NCBI GenBank assembly: GCA_017616445.1
Contig: JAFZYE010000037.1
Span: 1 to 55,389, forward strand
Source of the DNA: Bacteroidaceae bacterium
GTDB taxonomy: Bacteria; Bacteroidota; Bacteroidia; Bacteroidales; Bacteroidaceae
Length of the DNA: 55,389 nucleotides
Direction of reading: 5' to 3'
The position numbers and the translations under genes are program-made. Shown in pieces: positions 18,487 through 28,975 of this stretch (position 1 is its first letter; every line of letters begins with the position of its first letter). The notes under the pieces are model-generated. The model was not told where the DNA came from, searched no databases, and saw only the letters and a program-made list of their open reading frames with translations.

Positions 18487-18517
18487 CAAAGATAAGGTAT
18501 TTTTTTTTATCCACAAA
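18487..18517 (-). promoter_or_regulatory. strong promoter for the candidate 6S RNA
   Basis: Minus strand: TTTG (18517-18514), 19-bp gap, TATCTTTG (18494-18487). This is one of the best matches to the phylum consensus in the window, fitting a highly expressed RNA. Confidence 0.8.
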
Positions 18518-18534
18518 ACTTTTTTATGAAAATA

Positions 18535-18566
18535 TTTGTCAGTACTTCAGTTTTTGTATATCTTTG
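18535..18566 (+). promoter_or_regulatory. promoter for the 401-aa unknown gene
   Basis: TTTG (18535-18538), 20-bp gap, TATCTTTG (18559-18566). The transcript would begin near 18573, which excludes the upstream start at 18536 and selects ATG 18587. It is back to back with the 6S promoter. Confidence 0.75.
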
Positions 18567-18586
18567 CAAAAAGAAAAGGAAAGAAT

Positions 18587-19792
18587 ATGGGAATACAAAG
18601 AAATGAAGTGGCTGAGCCTCAATGTGATCATTTGGATTATTCCATTAATAGTGACTTGTTTTCCCTTGAACGTTGGGGGGAAACAGTAAACTGGGATATC
18701 ATACTGAAACAGGTTGAGAAAACTCGGCAAGCTAGCCAAATGATTGATATTAGCATTTATCCTTCTGGATTGTTCTTTACTGCTATTGACCTTCTGGAGG
18801 CTAATTTGCTTATGGTGGATGACCTGTTCTCTTATATAACGGGCATGAGAATATCTGGTCCGAAGTTGGGAATGGAGGATATTTATAAAGTGCTTGGCTT
18901 TTGGAACATGGATAGTTACAAGGTCTTGAAGCAGATTCGCAAAGAACTGAATAAAACAAGATGCATTTTGACTGACTGCCTCAAAAATGAATCCATATGG
19001 GATATTACCCTTAGAGTAGGAGAAATGAATGCTCAAATAAAGAATTTAACAAGGTTAGATTCAAAGTTATTATTATTTGATGAGCAGGCATATGCTTATG
19101 CGTGTGCACACTTCGTGGTGGATCAAATTGATAAGGAGTCTTTTGCAAATCAATTAGTTAACATTCTCGAGCTGATTAATCGTTTTGACGATTGTTTCAG
19201 TTGTATTTATCGTTTCAACATTGAATTTCCCAAATTGCTGGCATTGTTCCGTCAAAGCGAGCATGTCCAGACCAACTATATTGAACCATGGCGACGTGAC
19301 CTCTGTGGAACCCGTGACAGTTTGATTACCAAAATGGAAAAAGACCCGTTTTTGGGACCATGGGTGTACAAATATACTCATCTCCCAAAAGGTGAATCAC
19401 TTCTTTACTCGTATTTATATAATTATGATATTTCTACTGAAGAGGAGGAAGAATGTTACAACACCGACAACTGGCTCTCGATTCTTACCATCGCAGCCGT
19501 CCTGCAGGAATACGACGAGCAACATGAAATGTCCGATTCATCCACCATTAAGCCTCTCAAGATGGACAAAGATGTCCTCTTGACAAGACTATCTGTGTTT
19601 ATACCAAACGAAACTTTAGCCAAGAAGTTCGTGGAGGCAGCCCGGACAATGAAAAACAGGAAAACCATTGCCTTAGTGAAACATTACAAGGAGTGTGACC
19701 AATGTACTGATACATCGAAAGCCCTATGGGAATTGCTTCATGAAGCTGGACTGTACACCGCTAATTATTCAAACTGGAACGCTCAGATTTGA
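18587..19792 (+). CDS. protein of unknown function, 401 aa
   Basis: I do not recognise this protein. There is no signal peptide or membrane helix, so it should be cytoplasmic. It is mostly helical, with leucine-rich stretches (YPSGLFFTAIDLLEANLLMVDDLF, ILELINRFDDCFSCIYRF), an acidic patch (STEEEEECYN) and a compact C-terminal module (LLTRLSVFIPNETLAKKFVEAART...LWELLHEAGLYTANYSNWNAQI). That C-terminal module resembles segments seen in uncharacterised proteins of Bacteroidota mobile elements, but I cannot assign the family. The start at 18587 is set by the promoter ending at 18566; an in-frame start 17 codons earlier lies upstream of it. The gene is A/T-rich in its first two thirds and stands alone before a terminator, with the 6S RNA divergent. 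Confidence 0.75.
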   Translation: MGIQRNEVAEPQCDHLDYSINSDLFSLERWGETVNWDIILKQVEKTRQASQMIDISIYPSGLFFTAIDLLEANLLMVDDLFSYITGMRISGPKLGMEDIYKVLGFWNMDSYKVLKQIRKELNKTRCILTDCLKNESIWDITLRVGEMNAQIKNLTRLDSKLLLFDEQAYAYACAHFVVDQIDKESFANQLVNILELINRFDDCFSCIYRFNIEFPKLLALFRQSEHVQTNYIEPWRRDLCGTRDSLITKMEKDPFLGPWVYKYTHLPKGESLLYSYLYNYDISTEEEEECYNTDNWLSILTIAAVLQEYDEQHEMSDSSTIKPLKMDKDVLLTRLSVFIPNETLAKKFVEAARTMKNRKTIALVKHYKECDQCTDTSKALWELLHEAGLYTANYSNWNAQI

Positions 19793-19828
19793 CCATGTCA
19801 TTCATACAATTTATATAGTAAAAAAGAA

Positions 19829-19857
19829 GGGAATCGGCCTGTTCCGGTTCCCTTTTT
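19829..19857 (+). terminator. Rho-independent terminator
   Basis: GGGAATCGG pairs with CCGGTTCCC (one G-U) around CCTGTT, followed by five T. It closes the 401-aa gene. Confidence 0.85.
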
Positions 19858-19866
19858 CATGTCCGA

Positions 19867-19899
19867 CTGGATTGAAACTGGATTGAAACTGGATTAAAA
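19867..19899. repeat. three 11-bp repeats
   Basis: CTGGATTGAAA twice and CTGGATTAAAA once, without gaps, between the terminator at 19829 and the promoter at 19930. Confidence 0.85.
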
Positions 19900-19929
19900 A
19901 TTGATTGTCCAAAAATAGGCATTTTTTTG

Positions 19930-19961
19930 TTTGGTCAGTATAAGAAACCTCCATACCTTTG
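19930..19961 (+). promoter_or_regulatory. promoter of the DUF6266-like gene
   Basis: TTTG (19930-19933), 20-bp gap, TACCTTTG (19954-19961). The transcript would start near 19968, giving a leader of about 210 nt. A hairpin ACCGG...CCGGT (about 19963-19991) lies at its very 5' end. Confidence 0.75.
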
Positions 19962-20007
19962 CACCGGAATCACGAATTGGTGATGACCGGTCGATCTCTT
20001 TGATTGC

Positions 20008-20128
20008 TCATGTCAAACTCATGTTGCTATCACATCGTTCTCATATTAGACTCATATCGAACTCTAATCGAAGTCATATCGAACTCTAATCGAAGTCATA
20101 ACGAACTCTAATCGAACACTCATTGACC
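20008..20128. repeat. 11-bp phased array of eleven units in a leader
   Basis: Ungapped 11-mers run from 20008: tcatgtcaaac, tcatgttgcta, tcacatcgttc, tcatattagac, tcatatcgaac, tctaatcgaag, then the last pair repeated and varied to 20128. The central part is three copies of a 22-bp dimer (starts 20052, 20074, 20096). It is transcribed as part of the leader of the gene at 20178 if the promoter call is right. Confidence 0.85.
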
Positions 20129-20177
20129 TCAGTCTCCAAGGGTAGGATTTATGTTTAACTCTTAATCCTTTTAAACA

Positions 20178-21410
20178 ATGAAAGAGATTACTGTAAAGGT
20201 TGATGGTACCTCAAACCATCATGTGAAAAACCCAAAGACCACTGCACAGACAACGCAGCGTGTATTGGTAAAGGCTGTAGGCATGATCTACGCCGTGTTG
20301 AAAATCATTTGCAACCACTCTTTCGAGGGTGTCAGCAATGGCTATCAGTGTATGAACAAGTTCAAGAAAGTAAACCTCAAGTACCTTCGCGAACGTGCGG
20401 CAACGTTGCAGTACTCGGGACAGAGCCTGAGCCAATTCTTCCAGTTCATGCCGATTGACAGCGACAAGTGGTCGCCCTATGCTGCTATCATTTCACAGGG
20501 GCACCTGCCAGAGATTTCTGTAGGTATTGATGCCGAAGGAGGCCATGTGGCTTATGTGAACGCTCCGGGCAACACCTATGCCGACTTTGTCAATGCATGG
20601 GGCCTTCAGCGCGGTGACCAGATTACTTACGTCACGGTTCAGAAGCGTGAGGCTAAGTATGAAGCGAACTATGCCCGTGTCATTCTTAACCCCCGTAATG
20701 CGGACGGCAGCGGTGCTCCAATGACGACCGAAATCGTGAACAGCGAAGGCGAGTTCCCTTGCTCACACTGGAAGAACAAACTTAACTTCTCAACGTTCGC
20801 GTTCGACAACGACCACTACAACTTCGTGCTAGGCCGTGGAGGCATCGTGGTGGCAGCAGGCATCATCGTCAGCCGCAAGGACAAGAGCGGAGGTTGGTTC
20901 CGCAGCAACTGCCAACTTGTACTCAACGAAGCAGGCTTTGGTTCTGATCTTTGCAGCTTGGCTGAGGCTGTGGAAAAGAGCTACGCTACAGCTGACATCG
21001 ACATGGAGTCTGAGTTCTATCTTAACAACGCTGGTTCGGGCGGTACTGGCAGTACTGATGACACCACCCCAAGTGGTGGCAGTGGTGGAGTAACTCCAGG
21101 TGAACCCTCCTACAACACCCGTGCGACCATCAATGGCACCAGTCAGAGCATTGCAGGCGGTAGCGTGAATGCAACGGCACCTGTCACTTCAGTCGTTGTC
21201 AGCGGCAGCAACCTTGGCGATGTGACTTTCACTGCTAAGGTGGACGGCACAGGTGATACCATCAACCCTACCAGCCACAATGCTAACGGTGCAACCTTCA
21301 CTGGTTTGAACGTAGTGGCTGGTCACCGCCTCGTGGTGTACCGTGGCGGTACAATCTGGTTCACAATCACTGCTCAAACCGCTGGTGCCGGTGAAGAAGA
21401 GGGAATGTAG
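20178..21410 (+). CDS. DUF6266-like protein with C-terminal beta domain
   Basis: A 410-aa protein without signal peptide. The N-terminal region (about 18-75: NPKTTAQTTQRVLVKAVGMI, FEGVSNGYQCMNKFKKVNLKYLR) recalls DUF6266 of Bacteroidota, in which NPxTxAQ...R is followed by GF.G..NG; I hold this only moderately. A middle domain (about 110-275) has GLQRGDQITYVTVQ and AAGIIVSRKDKSGGWFRSNC. A Gly/Ser/Thr linker (about 287-318) leads to a C-terminal beta domain (about 318-400) and the tail GEEEGM. The leader carries an 11-bp phased array and TTAATCCTT 7 bp before the ATG. The DNA around the stop codon matches that of the DUF6261 gene at 50663 (GAAGAGGGAATGTA, then AGCAGACC). Function unknown. Confidence 0.7.
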   Translation: MKEITVKVDGTSNHHVKNPKTTAQTTQRVLVKAVGMIYAVLKIICNHSFEGVSNGYQCMNKFKKVNLKYLRERAATLQYSGQSLSQFFQFMPIDSDKWSPYAAIISQGHLPEISVGIDAEGGHVAYVNAPGNTYADFVNAWGLQRGDQITYVTVQKREAKYEANYARVILNPRNADGSGAPMTTEIVNSEGEFPCSHWKNKLNFSTFAFDNDHYNFVLGRGGIVVAAGIIVSRKDKSGGWFRSNCQLVLNEAGFGSDLCSLAEAVEKSYATADIDMESEFYLNNAGSGGTGSTDDTTPSGGSGGVTPGEPSYNTRATINGTSQSIAGGSVNATAPVTSVVVSGSNLGDVTFTAKVDGTGDTINPTSHNANGATFTGLNVVAGHRLVVYRGGTIWFTITAQTAGAGEEEGM

Positions 21411-21490
21411 AAGCAGACCCTCCCCCCCAAAAACAGCCCCCCTCTTATCCCCCTAAATGGAGGGAAGAGAAGGGCGGGAGTGACGGGTGG
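21411..21490. repeat. REP-like element 3' of the DUF6266-like gene
   Basis: It begins AGCAGACC, has several C-runs, the core CCCCCTAAATGGAGGG, and ends GGGAGTGACGGGTG. The copy after the DUF6261 gene (51843-51898) begins and ends alike. Confidence 0.65.
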
Positions 21491-21497
21491 AAACAAG

Positions 21498-21526
21498 AAA
21501 GGAGCCGTGTGGCTCCTTTCTTTATT
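21498..21526. terminator. bidirectional terminator
   Basis: AAAGGAGCC-GTGT-GGCTCCTTT is a perfect hairpin, followed by CTTTATTT. It lies between convergent genes and reaches the stop codon of the DUF1573 gene. Confidence 0.85.
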
Positions 21527-21944
21527 TCTTCTGTACGTCATTGCTTGGGACGGCTGTCATCTCGCCTGTGACATAGATGCGGACGAGATCTTCGGAGTTG
21601 GGTTTGCCGTTGTAGAAGACCTGGATGGTTTTCTTCAGCTTGCCAGGTAGTTTACCTGTGCCGTCGTAGGTGACACGAATCTCACCGGAACCGCCAGGGC
21701 TGATGAAGTCCTTGGGGTAGTCGGCTACGGTGCAGCCACAGGATGTATGGACGTAGGTGATGGCGAGCTTGGCCTTGCCTACATTCTTGAATTTGAAGAC
21801 ACAAGTCTGCACAGGATTGTCCTGTGAGAAGGTACCGAAGTCGATGGTGGTCTTCTCGAACTTGATGACGGGGTATTTCTTTGCTGTAGCGGTCATGGCA
21901 AACATGCATGCCAGCACAATCATAAGGGTCTTTACTGTTTTCAT
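21522..21944 (-). CDS. DUF1573 domain protein
   Basis: A 140-aa exported protein: signal peptide (LMIVLACMFAMTATA) then one DUF1573 domain, an Ig-like/ASH-type beta sandwich frequent in Bacteroidota. Diagnostic features are IKFEKTTIDFGTFSQ, VFKFKNVGKAKLAITYVHTSCGCTVADYP with the conserved CGC, and GSGEIRVTYDGTGKLPGKLKKTIQVF. The biochemical role is unknown; periplasmic location is inferred. It ends within the bidirectional terminator shared with the DUF6266-like gene. Six 8-bp repeats lie directly upstream (21957-22004), where a promoter would be expected. Confidence 0.9.
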   Translation of the reverse strand: MKTVKTLMIVLACMFAMTATAKKYPVIKFEKTTIDFGTFSQDNPVQTCVFKFKNVGKAKLAITYVHTSCGCTVADYPKDFISPGGSGEIRVTYDGTGKLPGKLKKTIQVFYNGKPNSEDLVRIYVTGEMTAVPSNDVQKK

Positions 21945-21956
21945 GTTATTGAATTT

Positions 21957-22004
21957 TTTCGTTATTACGTTATTTCGTTATATCGGTATATTGTTATTAT
22001 GTTA
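21957..22004. repeat. 8-bp tandem array, six units
   Basis: Units tttcgtta, ttacgtta, tttcgtta, tatcggta, tattgtta, ttatgtta are contiguous. They fill most of the gap between the adenosyltransferase gene and the DUF1573 gene. Confidence 0.75.
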
Positions 22005-22011
22005 TGGGATT

Positions 22012-22563
22012 TCATTTCTTCCATGTGACATCCTCTGTGCCTGTGTCGGCATTGAGCTTACGTGCCAGCACGAAGAGGTAGTCGCTGAGGCGGTTGATGT
22101 AGGAGGTGACGCATTCGTCGACCATAGCTCCGCACTCGATGAGGCGGAATACACAGCGTTCGGCTCTGCGGCAAATGGTGCGGCATACGTGTGCCTCGGC
22201 TGCTGAACGACAACCTCCGGGAAGGATGAAGAGTCGCAAGGGGGTAATCATCGTTTCCATGCGGTCGATCTCTGCCTCTAACTGAGCAACCATATCTGCT
22301 GTCACGGCAGTGGACGATGGTGTGGAGTTGGCGTTGTTGTCGGTAGCGAGATAGCCGCCAACGATGAACAGGGTATGCTGCACCTGAGTGAGGAACTCGA
22401 CATCGTGCTCATCGTCGCAATCGGTGATGAGCAAGCCGATGGCTGAGTTGAGCTCATCGATGGTGCCATAGCTCTCAAGTCGGTCGCAGCACTTCGATAC
22501 ACGCTGTCCACCGACCAATGAGGTCTGCCCTCTGTCGCCTGTCTTTGTATAAACCTTACCCAT
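22012..22563 (-). CDS. PduO-type corrinoid adenosyltransferase
   Basis: Transfers the adenosyl group of ATP to cob(I)alamin, giving coenzyme B12 (here probably for salvage, as no cobalamin biosynthesis genes are near). The start at 22563 gives 183 aa beginning MGKVYTKTGDRGQTSL, the family's ATP-binding N-terminus; the in-frame Met 17 codons earlier would add a region unlike the family. Further motifs are YGTIDELNSAIGLL, CRRAERCVFRL and YINRLSDYLFVLAR, all on the helices that form the trimer active site. Cytoplasmic. It follows rpiB on the same strand with a gap that holds heptamer repeats, so coupling is uncertain. Confidence 0.92.
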   Translation of the reverse strand: MGKVYTKTGDRGQTSLVGGQRVSKCCDRLESYGTIDELNSAIGLLITDCDDEHDVEFLTQVQHTLFIVGGYLATDNNANSTPSSTAVTADMVAQLEAEIDRMETMITPLRLFILPGGCRSAAEAHVCRTICRRAERCVFRLIECGAMVDECVTSYINRLSDYLFVLARKLNADTGTEDVTWKK

Positions 22564-22584
22564 AGCGTTCTTTATTGATTCAGT

Positions 22585-22651
22585 GGTGAGAGGTAAGAGG
22601 TGAGAGAATACCATGGGGTGTTTCCTAACTCCTAACTCCTAACTCCTAACT
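22585..22651. repeat. two heptamer arrays between rpiB and the adenosyltransferase
   Basis: GGTGAGA, GGTAAGA, GGTGAGA run from 22585 to 22605, and about three and a half TAACTCC units run from 22626 to 22650. The two arrays differ in sequence but share the 7-bp period. Confidence 0.75.
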
Positions 22652-22661
22652 AAGTCCCCGT

Positions 22662-23111
22662 CTAATGTCTATCTTTCACCGGGATGTCATCGATACGTGC
22701 CTGATGACGGCCTCCTGCAAATTCGGTAGCGAAGAACTCATCGAGACATTCGCGGCATGTCTCCTCAGAGATGAATCGGCCTGGGAAGACGATAACGTTG
22801 GCGTTGTTGTGCTCACGAATGAGGTGGGCAATCTCGGGCTGCCAAACCAATCCGGCACGGATGCCCTGATGTTTGTTGAGGGTCATGCTGATGCCCTCGC
22901 CACTGCCACACATGGCAATACCTGGATAGACTTCGCCACGCTCGATGCCTTCGGCCAATGCATGTCCGTAAGTTGCATAGTTGCAACTCTCTTCCGTGTA
23001 CGTACCATAATCTTTATATGCCATCCCCTTCTCTTCGAGGTATCGCTTCACAAACTGCTTCAATGGAAAAGCTGCATGATCGCTTGCAATTCCTACTGTT
23101 TTTATCTCCAT
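22662..23111 (-). CDS. rpiB: ribose 5-phosphate isomerase B
   Basis: Interconverts ribose 5-phosphate and ribulose 5-phosphate, complementing rpe earlier in the window. The ATG at 23111 gives 149 aa starting MEIKTVGIASDHAAF; a TTG three codons upstream is possible but less likely. Visible motifs: ASDHAAFPLK (phosphate and base), the catalytic Cys in AMCGSGEGISMTLNK, and GIRAGLVW with NVIVFPGRFI. Length is that of RpiB/LacAB enzymes. Its neighbours are unrelated; the usual transketolase partner is not here. Confidence 0.95.
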   Translation of the reverse strand: MEIKTVGIASDHAAFPLKQFVKRYLEEKGMAYKDYGTYTEESCNYATYGHALAEGIERGEVYPGIAMCGSGEGISMTLNKHQGIRAGLVWQPEIAHLIREHNNANVIVFPGRFISEETCRECLDEFFATEFAGGRHQARIDDIPVKDRH

Positions 23112-23199
23112 ACTCTTCAATTGTATTGTATTGCTTATATTTTGGGAGCAAATTTACAAATAATTCATAATTCGTAATGCATATTTCAACATAATTTAG

Positions 23200-23207
23200 T
23201 AATTTTG
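23200..23207 (+). promoter_or_regulatory. -7 box upstream of the flavodoxin gene
   Basis: TAATTTTG matches TAnnTTTG, 38 bp before the ATG. No good TTTG box at the right distance. Confidence 0.5.
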
Positions 23208-23245
23208 CCGCAAAATCAACTCAAAACAACGAAAATAACAAACTT

Positions 23246-24052
23246 ATGAAACGACTATTAGTATCTATTGTCATCATGGCAACAAGTATTGCAAGCATGT
23301 ACGCACAGAAGAATCTTGTGCTTTACTATTCAGAAACAGGTACCACGAAGACCGTGGCTGAAGAGTTGCAGAAACAACTTAGTGCAGACATCGAGGTCAT
23401 CGAATGTGTGAAGCCGTACTCTGGCAATTTCAACGAAACGATGCAACGCGGACAGCGTGAGATGCAGAGCAACGAATGGCCAGAGCTGAAGCCTTTGAAA
23501 TCGAAGTTGGCCAACTACGACGTCATCTTCCTCGGCTACCCTATCTGGTTCGGTACCTATGCCAACCCTATCCAAACATTGGTGAAGAACAACGACTTTG
23601 CAGGCAAGACCATCGTGCCTTTCTGTACCTTCGGTAGCGGAGGCCTGAACACATCGGCTGATGCATTGAAGAAGGCACTGCCAAAGGCAACTGTCAAAGA
23701 AGGATATGGTGTACGCACGGCCCGTGTAACTGCTGCTGCGAAGGAACTCGACCGCTTCCTGAAAGCGAATGGCTATAAAAAGGGTACGGTAGAGAAACTG
23801 CCAGACTTCTCTGCTCAAAAGCCTGTGACAGATGCTGAGAAAACGATTTTCAACGACGCATGCTCAAGCTATCAATTCCCTCTCGGCACTCCATCGACTG
23901 TAGGAAGCCGCAAGACATCGGACGGAACAGAATATAAGTTCATCGTGAAAAGCGGTGGCTTCGGCGGCGGTGGTGGCGGTGAATCCATCATCTACGTTGT
24001 CGTAGGCAAAGAAGCAGGAGCTAAACCTGAATTCACACAAGTGGTGAGATGA
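23246..24052 (+). CDS. exported flavodoxin-like protein
   Basis: A 268-aa protein with a signal peptide (LLVSIVIMATSIASMYA, cleavage near residue 20) and a flavodoxin domain. The FMN phosphate loop is YYSETGTTKTVAEEL (about 29-43), and the second flavin-contact region is FLGYPIWFGTYANPIQTLV with GKTIVPFCTFGSGGLNTS. After about residue 185 there is a separate C-terminal part with a Gly-rich GGFGGGGGGES segment and a beta-strand pair. Exported flavodoxins of this kind are common in Bacteroidota and usually regarded as periplasmic redox proteins, but their partners are unknown. It is monocistronic, ending before a terminator shared with dapA. Confidence 0.85.
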   Translation: MKRLLVSIVIMATSIASMYAQKNLVLYYSETGTTKTVAEELQKQLSADIEVIECVKPYSGNFNETMQRGQREMQSNEWPELKPLKSKLANYDVIFLGYPIWFGTYANPIQTLVKNNDFAGKTIVPFCTFGSGGLNTSADALKKALPKATVKEGYGVRTARVTAAAKELDRFLKANGYKKGTVEKLPDFSAQKPVTDAEKTIFNDACSSYQFPLGTPSTVGSRKTSDGTEYKFIVKSGGFGGGGGGESIIYVVVGKEAGAKPEFTQVVR

Positions 24053-24053
24053 T

Positions 24054-24085
24054 AAGGGTTAAGAGTTAAGAGTTAAGAGTTAAGA
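24054..24085. repeat. heptamer array
   Basis: GTTAAGA units repeat about four times directly after the flavodoxin stop; GAGGTGA units follow at 24106-24119. Confidence 0.8.
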
Positions 24086-24129
24086 AAAATAGACTTTAGA
24101 CGTTAGAGGTGAGAGGTGAGAGAGTAATA

Positions 24130-24159
24130 AAAAAACGGGGTCAGTTGACTCCGTTTTTT
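24130..24159. terminator. bidirectional terminator
   Basis: AAAAAACGGGGTCA pairs with TGACTCCGTTTTTT around GT (one G-T pair). It separates the flavodoxin gene from dapA, which converge here. Confidence 0.88.
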
Positions 24160-24164
24160 ATGTT

Positions 24165-25058
24165 TTAGTATTTGATGTTCAGTTCCTTGACGATGGCACT
24201 GATTTCGCCGAACGTGGTGAGACGTGCTGGAACCAGCGGAAGCCGGAGCTCGTTCTCAAGCAATCCCATGCTGTTCATCATGGCTTTTACGCCTGCCGGA
24301 TTACCGTCAACAAACAGCAGTTTGAACAATTCGGTGAACTTATGATGGATAATCAATGCATCGGAATAGTTTCCACTGAGTGCCAGACGTACCATACGTC
24401 CGAACTCATTCGGAAGGGCATTACCAATGACACTGATAACCCCGACAGCTCCCAATGTGATGAGGGGGAACGTGATGCCGTCGTCGCCTGAGATAACTTC
24501 GAAGTGTGCAGGTTTATTCTTGATGATGTCATCAATCTGCGTGAAGTTGCCGCTGGCCTCTTTGATGGCCACGATATTCGGGCAGTCATTAGCCAGACGC
24601 AAGGTGGTCTCAGCAGTCATGTTCACACCTACACGTCCTGGAACATTATAAAGTACAACCGGCAAGGTTGTGGCGTTCGCAATCGCTTTGAAATGCTGAT
24701 AGAGTCCCTCCTGCGATGGTTTGTTGTAATATGGACAAACACTGAGGATGCCGTCGATACCGGTGAAGTCTTCGGTCTGGAGGGTACGAACGATTTCGGA
24801 GGTATTGTTTCCACCGCATCCCATCAGGATAGGAATTGTGCCCTGAACCTTCTCAATGACAATCTCTTTGATCTTGTGTTTTTCTTCCGTCGTCAAACAA
24901 GGGGTCTCGCCAGTCGTAGCGAGTATGCATAGGAAATCGATACCGTTTCCCAACTGATAGTCAAGTATTCGTCGCAAAGAGTCATAGTCAACCGCACCAG
25001 CCTTCGTGAATGGTGTGACCAGTGCAATTCCTAAGCCTCTGAATTTATTATGTGCCAT
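24165..25058 (-). CDS. dapA: 4-hydroxy-tetrahydrodipicolinate synthase
   Basis: Condenses pyruvate with aspartate semialdehyde, the first committed step of lysine and diaminopimelate synthesis. The start at 25058 gives 297 aa beginning MAHNKFRGLGIALVTPF; the frame continues upstream but would add 21 atypical residues and would reach into the promoter. The Schiff-base lysine is Lys166 (IVAIKEASGNF), Tyr138 is in VVLYNVPGR with Arg142, and GTTGET is replaced by ATTGETPCL, where the Thr pair is kept. A -7 box at 25119-25126 provides its own transcription although ligA lies just upstream on the same strand. Confidence 0.95.
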   Translation of the reverse strand: MAHNKFRGLGIALVTPFTKAGAVDYDSLRRILDYQLGNGIDFLCILATTGETPCLTTEEKHKIKEIVIEKVQGTIPILMGCGGNNTSEIVRTLQTEDFTGIDGILSVCPYYNKPSQEGLYQHFKAIANATTLPVVLYNVPGRVGVNMTAETTLRLANDCPNIVAIKEASGNFTQIDDIIKNKPAHFEVISGDDGITFPLITLGAVGVISVIGNALPNEFGRMVRLALSGNYSDALIIHHKFTELFKLLFVDGNPAGVKAMMNSMGLLENELRLPLVPARLTTFGEISAIVKELNIKY

Positions 25059-25118
25059 GATGTTGTTGTTGTGATGACTGCCAAATGCAAACTTTGCAGC
25101 CATTTTAGTTTTCGGGCG

Positions 25119-25126
25119 CAAAGGTA
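25119..25126 (-). promoter_or_regulatory. -7 box of dapA
   Basis: Minus strand TACCTTTG (25126-25119), about 60 bp before the chosen ATG; the -33 region overlaps the end of ligA and is weak. Confidence 0.6.
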
Positions 25127-25144
25127 CGAAAAAACTATGACATA

Positions 25145-28041
<2,897 letters not shown>

Positions 28042-28071
28042 AACCTTGTCCTTATTTAATTATTGCAATGC

Positions 28072-28851
28072 TTATTCTACGAAATTGTCGTTATACCATT
28101 CGCCCTCGTACACTTCACCGTCAACAGTAGTCAATTTGCCATGACCGTTGCGCATGTCGTGCTTCCAGTTGCCCTCGTATTTATTGCCGTTTTCCCATGT
28201 ATAGGTTCCATACCCTTCTGCCTGACCGTGATGGAAGTTTCCGTTGTAGCGGCTGCCACTTGAATAGAGATAGGTTCCGTGTCCTTCTCTCTTGCCGTTT
28301 TCCCAAGAGCCAATATACTTGTCCCCATTAGGGAATTCCATCGTTCCAGAACCATGAGGGAGTCCTTTCTTGAACGTACCGGTATATTTCTCTGCAAACT
28401 CATTGATAGCCACTCCTTCGCCTTCGAGCCATCCGTTGCGGAACGTACCTTCTTTCATCGAACCGTCCTTGGCCAGATACTTACCTTGTCCGTTAGGATG
28501 ACCTTTTCGGTATTCACCCTCATAGTACGACCCGTCTGCCCAAGTATAGATACCCTCACCGCAAGGCACACTGTCAACAAACTCACCCTCAAAAGTGTTG
28601 CCATTCGCCCAAGTATATTTACCTTGACCGTTAGGCTTATCCTTCTTCCACTCACCTTCGTAAGAACAACCGTTGTTCCACGTCATCTTACCCTTACCAC
28701 AACGTTCACCGTTTTTCCAATCACCATCGTACACACTACTGTCAGCAAATTCATAACGAGAATTCCCGTCAACAGGTTTTTCAGTTCGCTGTCCGCCACA
28801 CGACATCAACATCATGAAGGCTGGAAGCAGCAGATACATCATCTTTTTCAT
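28072..28851 (-). CDS. MORN-repeat lipoprotein
   Basis: A 259-aa lipoprotein (signal peptide ending LMSC, Cys18) whose mature part is almost entirely MORN repeats: nine full 23-residue units and a partial tenth, of the form YEGEWKxGxxxGxGxxxWxNGxx. Clear examples are YDGDWKNGERCGKGKMTW, YEGEWKKDKPNGQGKYTW and YIGSWENGKREGHGTYLY; the fifth unit is the most degenerate. MORN arrays form elongated beta sheets that bind lipids or proteins, but no specific partner can be named for bacterial ones. Transcription starts from a -7 box at 28874-28881. ispE follows by 30 bp. Confidence 0.92.
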   Translation of the reverse strand: MKKMMYLLLPAFMMLMSCGGQRTEKPVDGNSRYEFADSSVYDGDWKNGERCGKGKMTWNNGCSYEGEWKKDKPNGQGKYTWANGNTFEGEFVDSVPCGEGIYTWADGSYYEGEYRKGHPNGQGKYLAKDGSMKEGTFRNGWLEGEGVAINEFAEKYTGTFKKGLPHGSGTMEFPNGDKYIGSWENGKREGHGTYLYSSGSRYNGNFHHGQAEGYGTYTWENGNKYEGNWKHDMRNGHGKLTTVDGEVYEGEWYNDNFVE

Positions 28852-28873
28852 TTTCTTTTCATGATTTTGCTTG

Positions 28874-28881
28874 CAAAATTA
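28874..28881 (-). promoter_or_regulatory. -7 box of the MORN gene
   Basis: Minus strand TAATTTTG (28881-28874), 23 bp before the ATG, giving a short leader. Confidence 0.55.
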
Positions 28882-28975
28882 GTAATTTATGATGAATTAA
28901 GAATGATGAATCGCAGATTATTTCATCTTTGATGTCAGATTTCGCTATTTTTATTCCTTTTCTGCGGATTACATG

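Noticed and set aside
22662-23120. TTG start for rpiB at 23120
   Set aside because: It adds only three residues before MEIKTVGIASDHAAF, where homologues begin; ATG 23111 is preferred.
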